Of a DNA stretch of 47,971 nucleotides, positions 1 through 7,841 are shown in pieces. The notes below the pieces were generated by a model that was given only the letters and a program-made list of their open reading frames with translations, was not told the DNA's origin and ran no database searches. The stretch comes from Verrucomicrobiales bacterium (GTDB lineage: Bacteria; Verrucomicrobiota; Verrucomicrobiia; Verrucomicrobiales; DEV007): assembly GCA_029213005.1 (NCBI GenBank), contig JARGPI010000038.1, positions 1-47,971 on the forward strand, in the 5' to 3' direction. Position 1 is the first letter of the stretch. The number at the start of each line of letters is the position of its first letter. The position numbers were made by a program, and so were the translations under genes.

Positions 1-268
1 AATGACTCCCTGCATGTTCGTTATACGAAGTCACAATTTTCTTATGCACAAAAAGACTAAGAAAATAATCAATCGCTCGTATCGCACCAGATGCGCCTTC
101 TGCGATTCCACACGACAGGCGGGGAACCGTAAGCCTTCGTGTCGGAATAGACAATTCGGTAAGACACGTGGCATCCTGTCAAAGAAGACCCTATCGTTAC
201 CAGACAGGAGCGAGTTTCGAAAAAACTACGCTTGATAATAATCGCCGAATTTGGCGTTAAAAAAGAAA
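1..268. other. Left-edge intergenic stretch, no supported gene
   Basis: This stretch lies downstream of the minus-strand tRNA-Lys. A 77-codon open frame runs through it on the plus strand, but the encoded peptide is very basic, has no recognisable domain and no clear ribosome binding site, so it is not called. The DNA holds several short inverted repeats, such as CCTGTC/GACAGG around 175-210 and AGCGAGTTT/AAACTACGCT around 209-232, so a structured non-coding transcript cannot be excluded. The left end of the window may also cut a neighbouring gene. Confidence 0.5.
243..256 (-). terminator. Short hairpin downstream of tRNA-Lys
   Basis: CGCC, a six-base loop and GGCG form a small stem just after the tRNA 3' end on the minus strand, followed by an A/T-rich ATTATTATC rather than a clean U tract. 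It may end tRNA transcription. The same 14 bases, CGCCGAATTTGGCG, recur at 29448-29461 in another intergenic region. Confidence 0.3.
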
Positions 269-344
269 TGGTGGAAAGACTGGGACTCGAACCCAGGACC
301 AATTGGTTAAAAGCCAACTGCTCTACCAACTGAGCTACCTTTCC
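269..344 (-). tRNA. tRNA-Lys (anticodon UUU), CCA encoded
   Basis: The reverse strand folds into a complete 76-nt cloverleaf. The acceptor stem is GGAAAGG paired with TCTTTCC (one G-U), the D arm contains AGCTCAGTTGGTAGAGC, the anticodon stem TTGG/CCAA encloses the loop CTTTTAA with anticodon TTT, and the T arm contains GGTTCGAGTCC. The discriminator is A and the CCA tail is encoded at 269-271. It decodes AAA and AAG lysine codons. The HAD hydrolase gene lies 33 bases upstream on the same strand, so the two may share a transcript. Confidence 0.97.
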
Positions 345-377
345 GGAAATTGGTGAGGCGCGTATTTTACACACTGA

Positions 378-1073
378 TTATCGTTCTGCAAGTGGAAGTT
401 TAGACAAAATTTCGATTAATTGACCTTTTCCCCTTCCGACCAAAAATGATTGCATCCCGAGCGCAGTCGCTCCCTCGACGTCGCTGACCGGATCGTCACC
501 GACATGAAGAATCGCCTCAGCAGGTAAATCGAGCTGATCGATCGCAAATTGGAAAATCGCCGGATGGGGCTTTGAGAAATTGAGGTTATTGGAAATCACC
601 AACGGATCGAATCGATCCAATACTTCCAGATCCGCCAATATCCTGAGAAGACGTTCGTCGAAATTGGAAATGATTGCGCTCCGCACACCTCGCCTCCCAA
701 TCTCATCGAGGACTTCCAGCGCATCAGGATCCAACTCCCATACCCCCGGTTCAGCAAAGTGATCATACAACCGGTCGAAAAATTGATCGAAAATCGAGGA
801 AGAAGTTAATTCACGACTCGCCAGAGTTCTGGCAAACACCTCTCCCACCAGAAGCTTCCACCAGCTCCGCTCACTCACCCCCTCTTCCGCTCCGGAAATA
901 AATGGCGGAGGCGTCTCTTTCCAAACTTCACGAAAAAAACGCTCGAGCGTCGCCGGATCCGCTTCTATCTCGAACTCACAGGCAACCCGGGAGTAACTTT
1001 CCCCTACCGGTTCCACGAGATGAATCAAGGTGCCCCCGGCATCAAAAGTAACGGCCTGAATCTGACGCTGCAT
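378..1073 (-). CDS. HAD-superfamily hydrolase, subfamily IA-like
   Basis: Predicted cytosolic phosphatase-type hydrolase of 231 residues. HAD motif I is FDAGGTLI with the nucleophile at about Asp11. Motif II is the IISN segment in the middle, the motif III lysine is in FSKPHPAIF, and motif IV is VGDDPVSDVEGA, which binds the metal. A helical cap of about 85 residues sits between motifs I and II, as in subfamily IA. The usual second Asp of motif I (DxD) is Gly, so the general acid is missing or supplied elsewhere; the DAGGT variant is common in HDHD3-like members. The start at 1073 is preferred over the in-frame start at 1133 because GAGGAAA lies just before this ATG and the HAD fold begins immediately after. 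Substrate cannot be deduced. Confidence 0.85.
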   Translation of the reverse strand: MQRQIQAVTFDAGGTLIHLVEPVGESYSRVACEFEIEADPATLERFFREVWKETPPPFISGAEEGVSERSWWKLLVGEVFARTLASRELTSSSIFDQFFDRLYDHFAEPGVWELDPDALEVLDEIGRRGVRSAIISNFDERLLRILADLEVLDRFDPLVISNNLNFSKPHPAIFQFAIDQLDLPAEAILHVGDDPVSDVEGATALGMQSFLVGRGKGQLIEILSKLPLAER

Positions 1074-1184
1074 CGTTTCCTCATAGTGGAGCAGCAGGAT
1101 AGTTGCAACCCGTATCAATCGATCCGGAATCATGGCGAAGCGCGCAAAAACCTGATCGAGCCTGACATTGTGGGGATTTCAAGG

Positions 1185-1212
1185 TTGCGTACTCCGTTAA
1201 AATTGGTATCTT
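1185..1212 (+). promoter_or_regulatory. Candidate sigma-70 promoter for the nusA operon
   Basis: TTGCGT (1185-1190) and TATCTT (1207-1212) are separated by 16 bases and lie about 110 bases before nusA, upstream of the leader hairpin. The match to the consensus is moderate and nothing else supports it. Confidence 0.3.
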
Positions 1213-1263
1213 GAAAATTACACAGCTGAGATTAGTGGTTCTTTGAATTACTGATAAATCGAA

Positions 1264-1290
1264 AGTGGGCCTTATGTCCCGCTTTTTTTT
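1264..1290 (+). terminator. Terminator-like hairpin in the nusA leader
   Basis: AGTGGGC and GTCCCGCT flank a short loop and form a G/C-rich stem (one G-U), followed directly by eight T residues. This is the standard intrinsic terminator layout. It ends 28 bases before the nusA start, and no plus-strand gene lies upstream within the window. It therefore more likely attenuates the nusA-infB-rbfA transcript than ends another gene's transcript. Confidence 0.6.
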
Positions 1291-1318
1291 GTCTCAATTT
1301 CAGGCGGGTATTTAGACT

Positions 1319-2587
1319 ATGACAAACGAGTTACTATCTCTTTTTGAGTATTACGAAGTGGAAAAAGGCATCAAGCGCGATGTGATGGTGGAAGCGCTTG
1401 AAACGGCCTTGCAGTCGGCATTGCGTAAGAAAATCGGTCCTGCCCGCGATCTGAGGGTTTCAGTTGATCCCGACAAGGGCGACATTCGCGCCTACTCCAC
1501 TCTCGTTGTTGTAGACCGGGTCGAGAATCCATACGACGAAATCGATATCTTTACCGCCCGCCGTATCAATACCGACATCAATGTCGAAGATGAATTGGAA
1601 GTGGATATCACTCCGGCTGACTTCGGACGGATCGCCGCCCAGACCGCAAAACAAACCATGCTTCAACGCCTCCGCCAGGCTGAGAAGGAAATGATTTACG
1701 ACGAATTCAAAGACCGCGCGGGTGATATCGTAAGCGGTACGGTTCGACGCTTCGAAAGAGGTGACGTTTGGGTCGACCTTGGAAAATTTGAAGGAATCAT
1801 GCCGCAGCGCGAGCGGGTTTCCACTGAGGAATATAACACCGGCGACCGAATCCGGGTATATGTGGTAGCTGTGGAGAACGGTTCCCGCGGCCCTGAAATC
1901 ATTCTTTCCCGGAGCCATCCTAATTTTGTTCGCCGCCTTTTCGAATCAGAAGTCAGCGAAATCGCCGACCGCACGGTTGAAATTCGCGCCCTCGCCAGAG
2001 AGCCCGGCTTCCGGACCAAAGTGGCGGTATGGAGTGAAGACGAAAAAGTGGATCCTGTTGGAGCCTGCGTCGGTTTGCGTGGCGCACGGGTCAAAAACAT
2101 CGTCAACGAACTCAATAAAGAGAAAGTGGATATCATTCGCTACAGCGACGACCTGAGAGCTTTTGTCGAAGACGCCCTCAAACCTGCTGTGATTGAAAGA
2201 ATGACCATCGACGAAGAGAACAAAGTGGTTCGGGTTTTTGTCGATGAAGAAGAGCTTTCCAAAGCAATCGGACGTCGCGGACAGAATGTTCGCCTCACCA
2301 CCCGATTGGTCGGATGGGACGTTCAAGTCCAGAAAGACGAATCCGCTCAGGAAGAATTTGAGAAGAAAATCAATGACGCCGCTCAGACTCTCACCGTTGC
2401 CGGTTTGAGCCTCGATCAGGCAAAAGAATTGGTTGTCGGTGGTGTAAACAGCCTGCAACTACTGGCTACGGGAGTTGACGAAGTCGATATCGCGGGCATT
2501 CTGCAAATTGACGTCGAAGATGCCAAAGCAATCTCTGCAGCCGCAAAGAAAGCAGCCGGTATCGAAACCGCCGATGTTGCCGAATAA
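1319..2587 (+). CDS. nusA: Transcription termination/antitermination factor NusA
   Basis: NusA binds RNA polymerase and nascent RNA and controls pausing, termination and antitermination. The 422-residue protein shows the family order: an N-terminal polymerase-binding domain (about 1-130, starting MTNELLSLFEYYEVEKGI), an S1 domain (about 133-200, GDIVSGTVRRFERGDVWVDL), then KH1 and KH2 with DPVGACVGLRGARVKNIV and the second RNA-binding motif AIGRRGQNVRL. A short helical C-terminus follows (LAEE/NSLQLLATGV-like segment). It is shorter than the E. coli protein because the acidic C-terminal repeats are largely absent, as in many bacteria. infB follows 91 bases downstream and rbfA after it, the classic translation operon, but rimP, which usually precedes nusA, is not here; a HAD gene on the other strand occupies that place. 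Confidence 0.97.
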   Translation: MTNELLSLFEYYEVEKGIKRDVMVEALETALQSALRKKIGPARDLRVSVDPDKGDIRAYSTLVVVDRVENPYDEIDIFTARRINTDINVEDELEVDITPADFGRIAAQTAKQTMLQRLRQAEKEMIYDEFKDRAGDIVSGTVRRFERGDVWVDLGKFEGIMPQRERVSTEEYNTGDRIRVYVVAVENGSRGPEIILSRSHPNFVRRLFESEVSEIADRTVEIRALAREPGFRTKVAVWSEDEKVDPVGACVGLRGARVKNIVNELNKEKVDIIRYSDDLRAFVEDALKPAVIERMTIDEENKVVRVFVDEEELSKAIGRRGQNVRLTTRLVGWDVQVQKDESAQEEFEKKINDAAQTLTVAGLSLDQAKELVVGGVNSLQLLATGVDEVDIAGILQIDVEDAKAISAAAKKAAGIETADVAE

Positions 2588-2678
2588 AGCCCCGCTTTTT
2601 TACCGTTCCCTCCCTTTACCGAAATTATTGATTTAGATAACTCACGTTTTACACTAACAGCCCATTTACCACCAGTTT

Positions 2679-4730
2679 ATGCCCATCAAAAAACCAGCTT
2701 CATCACCCAAATCGAAAAAGCCCGCTAAAACTCTCGACGAGAGAAAAGCGGAAGCGCTGGATATGATCGATGAAGGTGAATCCAAGAAAAAGGCTAAGAA
2801 GAAGGTCATAGCCAAAGAAGGGTCTTTGTATAGTCATCTGGGAGACGAAAATGCAGTGATGCCGGTTACGACCACCGCAGCCAAGGCAACCGTTGAGCCG
2901 GAAGAAGATGAAGATACCGACAAGCGGGTCGAGGAAGTGGATGGGCAGAAAGTAGTCCACATGAAAGGGGCTATCGTGATCAGTGAGCTGGCCGATTTGA
3001 TGGGGCTGAAGCCGTTCAACCTGATTCGCGAGCTGATGACCATGGATGTTTTCGCCAGCGCGGAGCAAACCATCGAGCCGGCCATCGCCGCCAAACTTTG
3101 TGAAAACAATGGATTTGTCCTCGAACAGGAGCGCCGCGAAAAAGGTGGTGGCGTTCATAAAGTCGAGGAAGTGATTGAAGAGCCTGAACTTCCCGATCCA
3201 GAGGAAGTTGAGGAAGACCAACTGAAGGAGCGTCCACCGGTCGTTACTTTCATGGGCCACGTCGATCACGGAAAAACCTCCCTCCTCGATCACTATCGCG
3301 GTTCCCGGATTGTTGCCGGCGAAGCCGGGGGCATCACCCAGGGCATGGGTGCTTACCAGGTCGAGAAAGACGGGAAGAAAGTCACCTTTATCGATACCCC
3401 GGGTCACGCCGCATTCTCAGAGATGCGGGCTCGCGGTGCCAATGTTACCGATATCGTCATTCTTGTCGTCGCGGCTGATGACGGATTGATGCCGACCACT
3501 CTGGAAGCCATCGATCACTGTCGCGCCGCTGATGTGCCAATTATCGTGGCGATCAACAAGGTTGACCTGCCCCGTGCCGACCTCAACAAAGTCAAAGGTC
3601 AGCTCCAGAGCAAAGACCTCGCTCCCGAAGATCTCGGAGGAAGCACCCTTTGTGTGGAAGTTTCCGCAAAGACCGGCGTTGGACTCGATGAACTTTTCGA
3701 CACCATTAATCTCCAGGCCGAGATTATGGAACTTCGCGCAAATTCTGACGGCCCCGCCCGCGCTATCGTGATCGAAGCAAGATCAGAAGCCGGAAAAGGA
3801 CCGACCGCCAGCGTGGTCGTTCAGACCGGAACGCTCGAACAGGGCAAACCTTTTATCTGCGGAAGTCATTACGGTAAAATCAAAGGCCTCGTCGATGATC
3901 AGGGCAACCGCGTCGATTCAGCTGGACCATCGACCCCGATCGAAGTCATCGGGCTTTCCGGAATCCCCAACGTCGGCGACGAACTCGTCGAAATGGAGAA
4001 CGAACGCCACGCCAAGAAACTGGGCGAAGAGCGTCAGGTCCAACTGAGACAGCAGAAGCTTCAGCCCGAAGAAAAATCGGCTCTGGAGACTCTCTTTGCC
4101 AATATCGAAGACGGTCAGAAGACCGTTCTCAAACTGATCATCAAAGCAGACGTTCAAGGATCGCTGCAGGCCATCGAAAAATCGCTCATGGAAATTGAGT
4201 CCGACAAAATCAAGTTGGACATCATTCGCCAGGGAGCCGGTCCGATAACCGAAGCTGATGTTCTGCTCGCCAGCGCCTCCGATGCGATTTTGATCGGATT
4301 CAACACCAAAGTGGAAAGCAAAGCGCAAGTAGCGGTGAAACGCGAAGGGGTTCAGGTCAAACTTTTCTCAATCATTTACGAACTGCTCGACCAGATCAAA
4401 GAGTCGATGCTCGGAATGCTCGATCCGGAAACCCGCGAGAAAATCCTCGGACACGCCAAGGTTCTCGAAGTCTTCAAACTCAGCTCCGGCAGAGTTGGTG
4501 GGTGCGTGGTAACCGACGGCAAGCTGGTGAGAGTGGCCCGCGCCCGGGTGCTTCGCGACAAGGTTCCGATCTACGATGGTGCCTTCAGCACATTGAGACG
4601 CTTTAAAGACGATGTGAAAGAAGTCAAAAACGGTATCGAGTGCGGAGTTAAGCTCGGTAACTTTAACGACTATCAGAAAGACGATATCATTCAGTGTTAC
4701 GAACTGGAAAAGCTCGAAGTCTCTCTCTAA
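2679..4730 (+). CDS. infB: Translation initiation factor IF-2
   Basis: GTPase that places initiator tRNA on the 30S subunit and promotes 50S joining. The 683-residue protein starts with a charged, Lys-rich, low-complexity N-terminus (about 1-75), then an IF2-N-like subdomain (VISELADLMGLKPFNLIRELM). The G domain begins near 190 with G1 GHVDHGKTSLLD, G3 DTPGHAAFSEMRARG and G4 NKVDLP, followed by SAKTGVGLDEL (G5). Domains II, III and IV follow, including IIKADVQGSLQAIEKSL and the C-terminal tRNA-binding barrel ending near EKLEVSL. The N-terminal extension is short compared with enteric IF-2. There is no obvious Shine-Dalgarno before the ATG. It sits between nusA and rbfA in the conserved operon order. 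Confidence 0.97.
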   Translation: MPIKKPASSPKSKKPAKTLDERKAEALDMIDEGESKKKAKKKVIAKEGSLYSHLGDENAVMPVTTTAAKATVEPEEDEDTDKRVEEVDGQKVVHMKGAIVISELADLMGLKPFNLIRELMTMDVFASAEQTIEPAIAAKLCENNGFVLEQERREKGGGVHKVEEVIEEPELPDPEEVEEDQLKERPPVVTFMGHVDHGKTSLLDHYRGSRIVAGEAGGITQGMGAYQVEKDGKKVTFIDTPGHAAFSEMRARGANVTDIVILVVAADDGLMPTTLEAIDHCRAADVPIIVAINKVDLPRADLNKVKGQLQSKDLAPEDLGGSTLCVEVSAKTGVGLDELFDTINLQAEIMELRANSDGPARAIVIEARSEAGKGPTASVVVQTGTLEQGKPFICGSHYGKIKGLVDDQGNRVDSAGPSTPIEVIGLSGIPNVGDELVEMENERHAKKLGEERQVQLRQQKLQPEEKSALETLFANIEDGQKTVLKLIIKADVQGSLQAIEKSLMEIESDKIKLDIIRQGAGPITEADVLLASASDAILIGFNTKVESKAQVAVKREGVQVKLFSIIYELLDQIKESMLGMLDPETREKILGHAKVLEVFKLSSGRVGGCVVTDGKLVRVARARVLRDKVPIYDGAFSTLRRFKDDVKEVKNGIECGVKLGNFNDYQKDDIIQCYELEKLEVSL

Positions 4731-4837
4731 TTCAGCCTGCGGGAAGCCACCGGTTGAAATAGAACGATTAAAATCCAAGGGGGATCTCCGGCAAATCGTT
4801 TCAGAGTAAGAATCACCCCCAAAAATAGAGGAGAAAT

Positions 4838-5200
4838 ATGAGCCAGAGAATATCCAAAGTTAACGAACTGCTGAAGCGTGAAATCATCACCTGCGTCGAA
4901 CGAAATTTCGAATTCTCCGACATCCTCGTGACGATTCACGCCGTCGACACCGCTCCCAACCTGCGCACCGCAACGGTTTACGTCGGAGTGATCGGTGACA
5001 AAGGCAAAGCGAAAGATGCGATTTCCCAGCTCAACAAAAAGCGGGGCTTCATCCAGAACGAGATGATGAAACGCGTAATTCTCCGCAACACTCCGATGCT
5101 GACCTTCGTCGGCGATAACTCAGTCGAACGCGGCGTCCACGTTCTCAGTATCCTCGACGAAATCGGCGATATTGACCTCGAAGAAGAGGAAAAAGCGTAG
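4838..5200 (+). CDS. rbfA: 30S ribosome-binding factor A
   Basis: RbfA helps mature the 16S rRNA 5' end on the small subunit and supports cold adaptation. The 120-residue protein begins MSQRISKVNELLKREI, the typical family start, and contains the single KH-like fold with SVERGVHVLSILDEI near the end. Length is normal for the family. GAGGAG at 4828-4833 is one of the clearest ribosome binding sites in the window, four bases before the ATG. It closes the nusA-infB-rbfA operon, 107 bases after infB. Confidence 0.95.
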   Translation: MSQRISKVNELLKREIITCVERNFEFSDILVTIHAVDTAPNLRTATVYVGVIGDKGKAKDAISQLNKKRGFIQNEMMKRVILRNTPMLTFVGDNSVERGVHVLSILDEIGDIDLEEEEKA

Positions 5201-5236
5201 CGAGACGCCCTCGAAAGGGAATTCGGCTTTCTGGAC

Positions 5237-5256
5237 TGCGGACAGATGTGTCCGCA
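5237..5256. repeat. Perfect 8-bp palindromic hairpin after rbfA
   Basis: TGCGGACA, loop GATG and TGTCCGCA form a perfect stem-loop 36 bases after the rbfA stop. No U tract follows on either strand, so it is not a standard intrinsic terminator. It could stabilise the 3' end of the operon mRNA or be a single copy of a dispersed palindrome. Confidence 0.5.
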
Positions 5257-5329
5257 ACATGGGGTTGCACCGCGCTCAGGTAATAGTTCGGGCCTTGCCG
5301 CTGCGGGCTGAAACCGATAGGCTGCTGGC

Positions 5330-6232
5330 ATGAATCATGGATCTCTTTTCAGTCGGCGCAATTTGATCAAAACTTCACTGGGGGCTGCGGCAGCGTCTTC
5401 GCTTCCGAGCCTCGCAGGCAGTGCTGAGGAGAAAAAATTACGCTGGGAATTTTGCACCTTTTCCAAACCACTTCAGGACCTCAGTTATGACGAATGCGCC
5501 AAAGTGATCGCCGAGGTAGGCTTCGATGGCATCGAAGCGCCGGTCCGCCCCGAAGGTCAGGTGGTTCCGGAAAAAGTGGACGAGGATCTCCCGAAACTGA
5601 TCGATGCCCTGAAAAAGCAGGGGCTTTCCATGACTTTGCTGACTTCCGGCATCAACGAAGTCAGCGATGAACAGCACACCGAAAAGGTCCTCAAGACGGC
5701 TGCTGAACTGGGGGTTAAACGCTTCCGGATGGCTTATTACAAGTACGATCTGAATCAGCCAATTTTTCCGCAACTGGCTGACTTCAAAGCAAAGCTCAAG
5801 GATCTGGTTGCACTAACTGATGAGATCGGGATCAAGCCGGTCTATCAGAATCACTCTGGTAAAAATTACTTTGGCGCTCCAATCTGGGATCTATACGAGG
5901 TTTTTACCGACTACGATCCGAAGCAACTCGGAGTCGCATTCGACATCGGGCACGCCACCGTTGAAGGTGCCAAGGCCTGGCCGCTGAATTTCGCCCTGAT
6001 CCGTCCTTTCGTCGATACCGTTTACCTGAAAGAGCCGCACTGGAATGACAACAAACTCGACTGGGGCCCGATTGGTGAAGGTGCGGTCGACAAAGGCTTC
6101 TTCAAAACGTTGAAAAACAGCGACTTCGACGGCCCGATCAGTATTCACATCGAATACCTCGATCGCCGGGTCCCGGAAGTCACCGCGGCGATGCACGAAA
6201 ATTTCGCGACTGTGAAAAAGCTTTTGGGCTAG
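5330..6232 (+). CDS. Exported sugar phosphate isomerase/epimerase-like TIM barrel
   Basis: A 300-residue protein with a twin-arginine signal (SRRNLIKTS, residues 8-16) and a small-residue-rich stretch ending near ASSLPSLAGSAEE, so it is probably exported folded through Tat. The mature part is an AP-endonuclease-2 / xylose-isomerase-like barrel resembling hydroxypyruvate isomerase. GFDGIEAPV, a central YQNHSG metal-site region, FDIGHA and a late ISIHIEYLD strand supply likely Glu, Asp and His metal ligands. Such exported barrels are abundant in PVC bacteria and are usually linked to breakdown of modified sugars. The substrate is unknown. A second, more distant member lies at 34034-34951. Confidence 0.85.
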   Translation: MNHGSLFSRRNLIKTSLGAAAASSLPSLAGSAEEKKLRWEFCTFSKPLQDLSYDECAKVIAEVGFDGIEAPVRPEGQVVPEKVDEDLPKLIDALKKQGLSMTLLTSGINEVSDEQHTEKVLKTAAELGVKRFRMAYYKYDLNQPIFPQLADFKAKLKDLVALTDEIGIKPVYQNHSGKNYFGAPIWDLYEVFTDYDPKQLGVAFDIGHATVEGAKAWPLNFALIRPFVDTVYLKEPHWNDNKLDWGPIGEGAVDKGFFKTLKNSDFDGPISIHIEYLDRRVPEVTAAMHENFATVKKLLG

Positions 6233-6380
6233 GCCACGATTTCACAGCTCCCAATTTTTTACATTCCCTCTGAGGTCGGGCTTTTTTCAAATCCGGCGCT
6301 TTGCGGCTGCAATGGGTGAAAACTTTGCTAGGGTGAGACTCAACTACTGTTTCCGGCGACCCGGGGAAAAAGACTGAATT

Positions 6381-7703
6381 ATGGCTATGTTTGATGTCAG
6401 AGATAAACCCGATATGGTGGAGCGCGCGTTCCTCATCGGCGCTTATTTTGATCGGAACGACGAGGACGTGGCCCGCAGCCTGCTCGAGGAATTGGCGGAT
6501 TTGGTTGATACCCTTCAAATCGGAATCGTCGGAGCCGAATGCTTTTTTGTGCGGAACCGGAACACCCGATACCTCACCGGCACGGGGAAGTGCGCCGAAT
6601 TGATCGAGCAGGCCAAAGATCTTAATGCCGATTGCATTATCATCGACAACGAGCTTTCCCCGATGCAACAACGAACCTGGGAGGAGGAGTCGGGCATCAC
6701 CGTGATCGACCGGGAAGAGGTGATTCTCGATATTTTTAAAATGCGGGCCCAGACCAAAGAGGCAACTCTTCAGGTTGAGCTGGCCCGGATGCAGTATTCC
6801 CTGCCCCGGCTGGCCCGGATGTGGTCCCACCTCGACCGTCAGGGCGGTGGAGGAGGTGGCGGCGGAAAAGGCGCTTCCCGGGGTGAAGGTGAGCAGCAGA
6901 TCGAGGTCGACCGGCGTCTCGCCCGGAAACGGATCGACCGGATTCGGGCGGAACTGGAGGAGGTCCGCAAAAACCGGGTCACTCAGCGAAAGCAGCGCTT
7001 TGACGAAGGGATTCCTCACGCGGCGATTGTCGGCTATACCAACGCGGGTAAGAGTTCACTGCTGAACCGTCTCGCAGGTGCCTGCGTATTGGCGGAAGAC
7101 AAGCTGTTTGCCACGCTCGACCCGACGACCCGGGCGATCGGCCTGGAGGACGGCCAGGCCCTCCTGCTGACGGATACGGTGGGATTTATCCGGAACCTGC
7201 CCCACCGCCTTGTAGAGGCATTTAAAGCGACTCTGGAGGAGGCAATTATCTCCGACTTCCTCGTCCATGTTCTCGACGCCAGTGCGGACGAAATTTTTGC
7301 CTTCTACGAAACCACGCTATCAGTTCTCGCGGAACTGGGCGCGGCCGATAAACCGACTCTGATCGTGCTCAACAAAGTCGATTTGATCGAGCATGATCAC
7401 GCGCGGATGCAGGAGCTGAAGACCTATTTTGATGGCAAAGCGGTGTTTATATCCGCCACGGAGGAAAAAAATATTGATCAATTGATGCAATCTTTTTGTG
7501 ATATGCTAGTTGATCGGGTTTCGCGCCTCGAATTAAGAATTCCACAATCCAGACAGGATTTGGTAGCCTTACTCCATCGGGAGGCCAATATCCTCGAACA
7601 GAATTATGAAGGGAACGATGTGTTACTCACTGCGATTGTGCCACATATCATCAAACACCGGTTTGATGGATTTGAAGTCAGCCCTTCGTCCCTCTGTGGC
7701 TGA
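6381..7703 (+). CDS. hflX: Ribosome-associated GTPase HflX
   Basis: HflX is a GTPase that binds the 50S subunit and can split stalled or hibernating ribosomes. The 440-residue protein has the N-terminal HflX domain (GAECFFVRNRNTRYLTGTGK, DNELSPMQQRTWE) and the linking helical region EVDRRLARKRIDRIRAEL. The G domain has GYTNAGKSSLLN (P-loop), a DPTTRAI switch I segment, DTVGFIRNLPH (G3) and NKVDLI (G4), followed by a short C-terminal domain. An eight-glycine run lies just before the position where the conserved GTRGPGETQLE motif is expected; here that motif is the divergent GASRGEGEQQIE. That loop normally reaches toward the peptidyl-transferase centre, so the change may affect ribosome contact. 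Confidence 0.95.
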   Translation: MAMFDVRDKPDMVERAFLIGAYFDRNDEDVARSLLEELADLVDTLQIGIVGAECFFVRNRNTRYLTGTGKCAELIEQAKDLNADCIIIDNELSPMQQRTWEEESGITVIDREEVILDIFKMRAQTKEATLQVELARMQYSLPRLARMWSHLDRQGGGGGGGGKGASRGEGEQQIEVDRRLARKRIDRIRAELEEVRKNRVTQRKQRFDEGIPHAAIVGYTNAGKSSLLNRLAGACVLAEDKLFATLDPTTRAIGLEDGQALLLTDTVGFIRNLPHRLVEAFKATLEEAIISDFLVHVLDASADEIFAFYETTLSVLAELGAADKPTLIVLNKVDLIEHDHARMQELKTYFDGKAVFISATEEKNIDQLMQSFCDMLVDRVSRLELRIPQSRQDLVALLHREANILEQNYEGNDVLLTAIVPHIIKHRFDGFEVSPSSLCG

Positions 7704-7841
7704 TCTTTACCCGCTTATTGTCCGACTCATAGAAAAAAAACGTCATGTGGCTGAATCGGCACATCGCATTGCTAATTGCAGTATTCTATGTTTAGTTTCA
7801 CCCTTGAAGGATCTTTCCGCCCCATTTTAAGCCCAATTTGA

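Noticed and set aside
2..235. 77-residue plus-strand protein at the left edge
   Set aside because: Very basic composition, no domain, no ribosome binding site and overlap with several inverted repeats; more likely non-coding.
1946..2458. 170-residue frame antisense to nusA
   Set aside because: It is a shadow of the nusA codons, with no recognisable domain, while nusA is certain on the other strand.
5257..5329. Promoter or riboswitch between rbfA and the isomerase-like gene
   Set aside because: Apart from the hairpin at 5237-5256 there is no convincing minus-35/minus-10 pair or known aptamer pattern.
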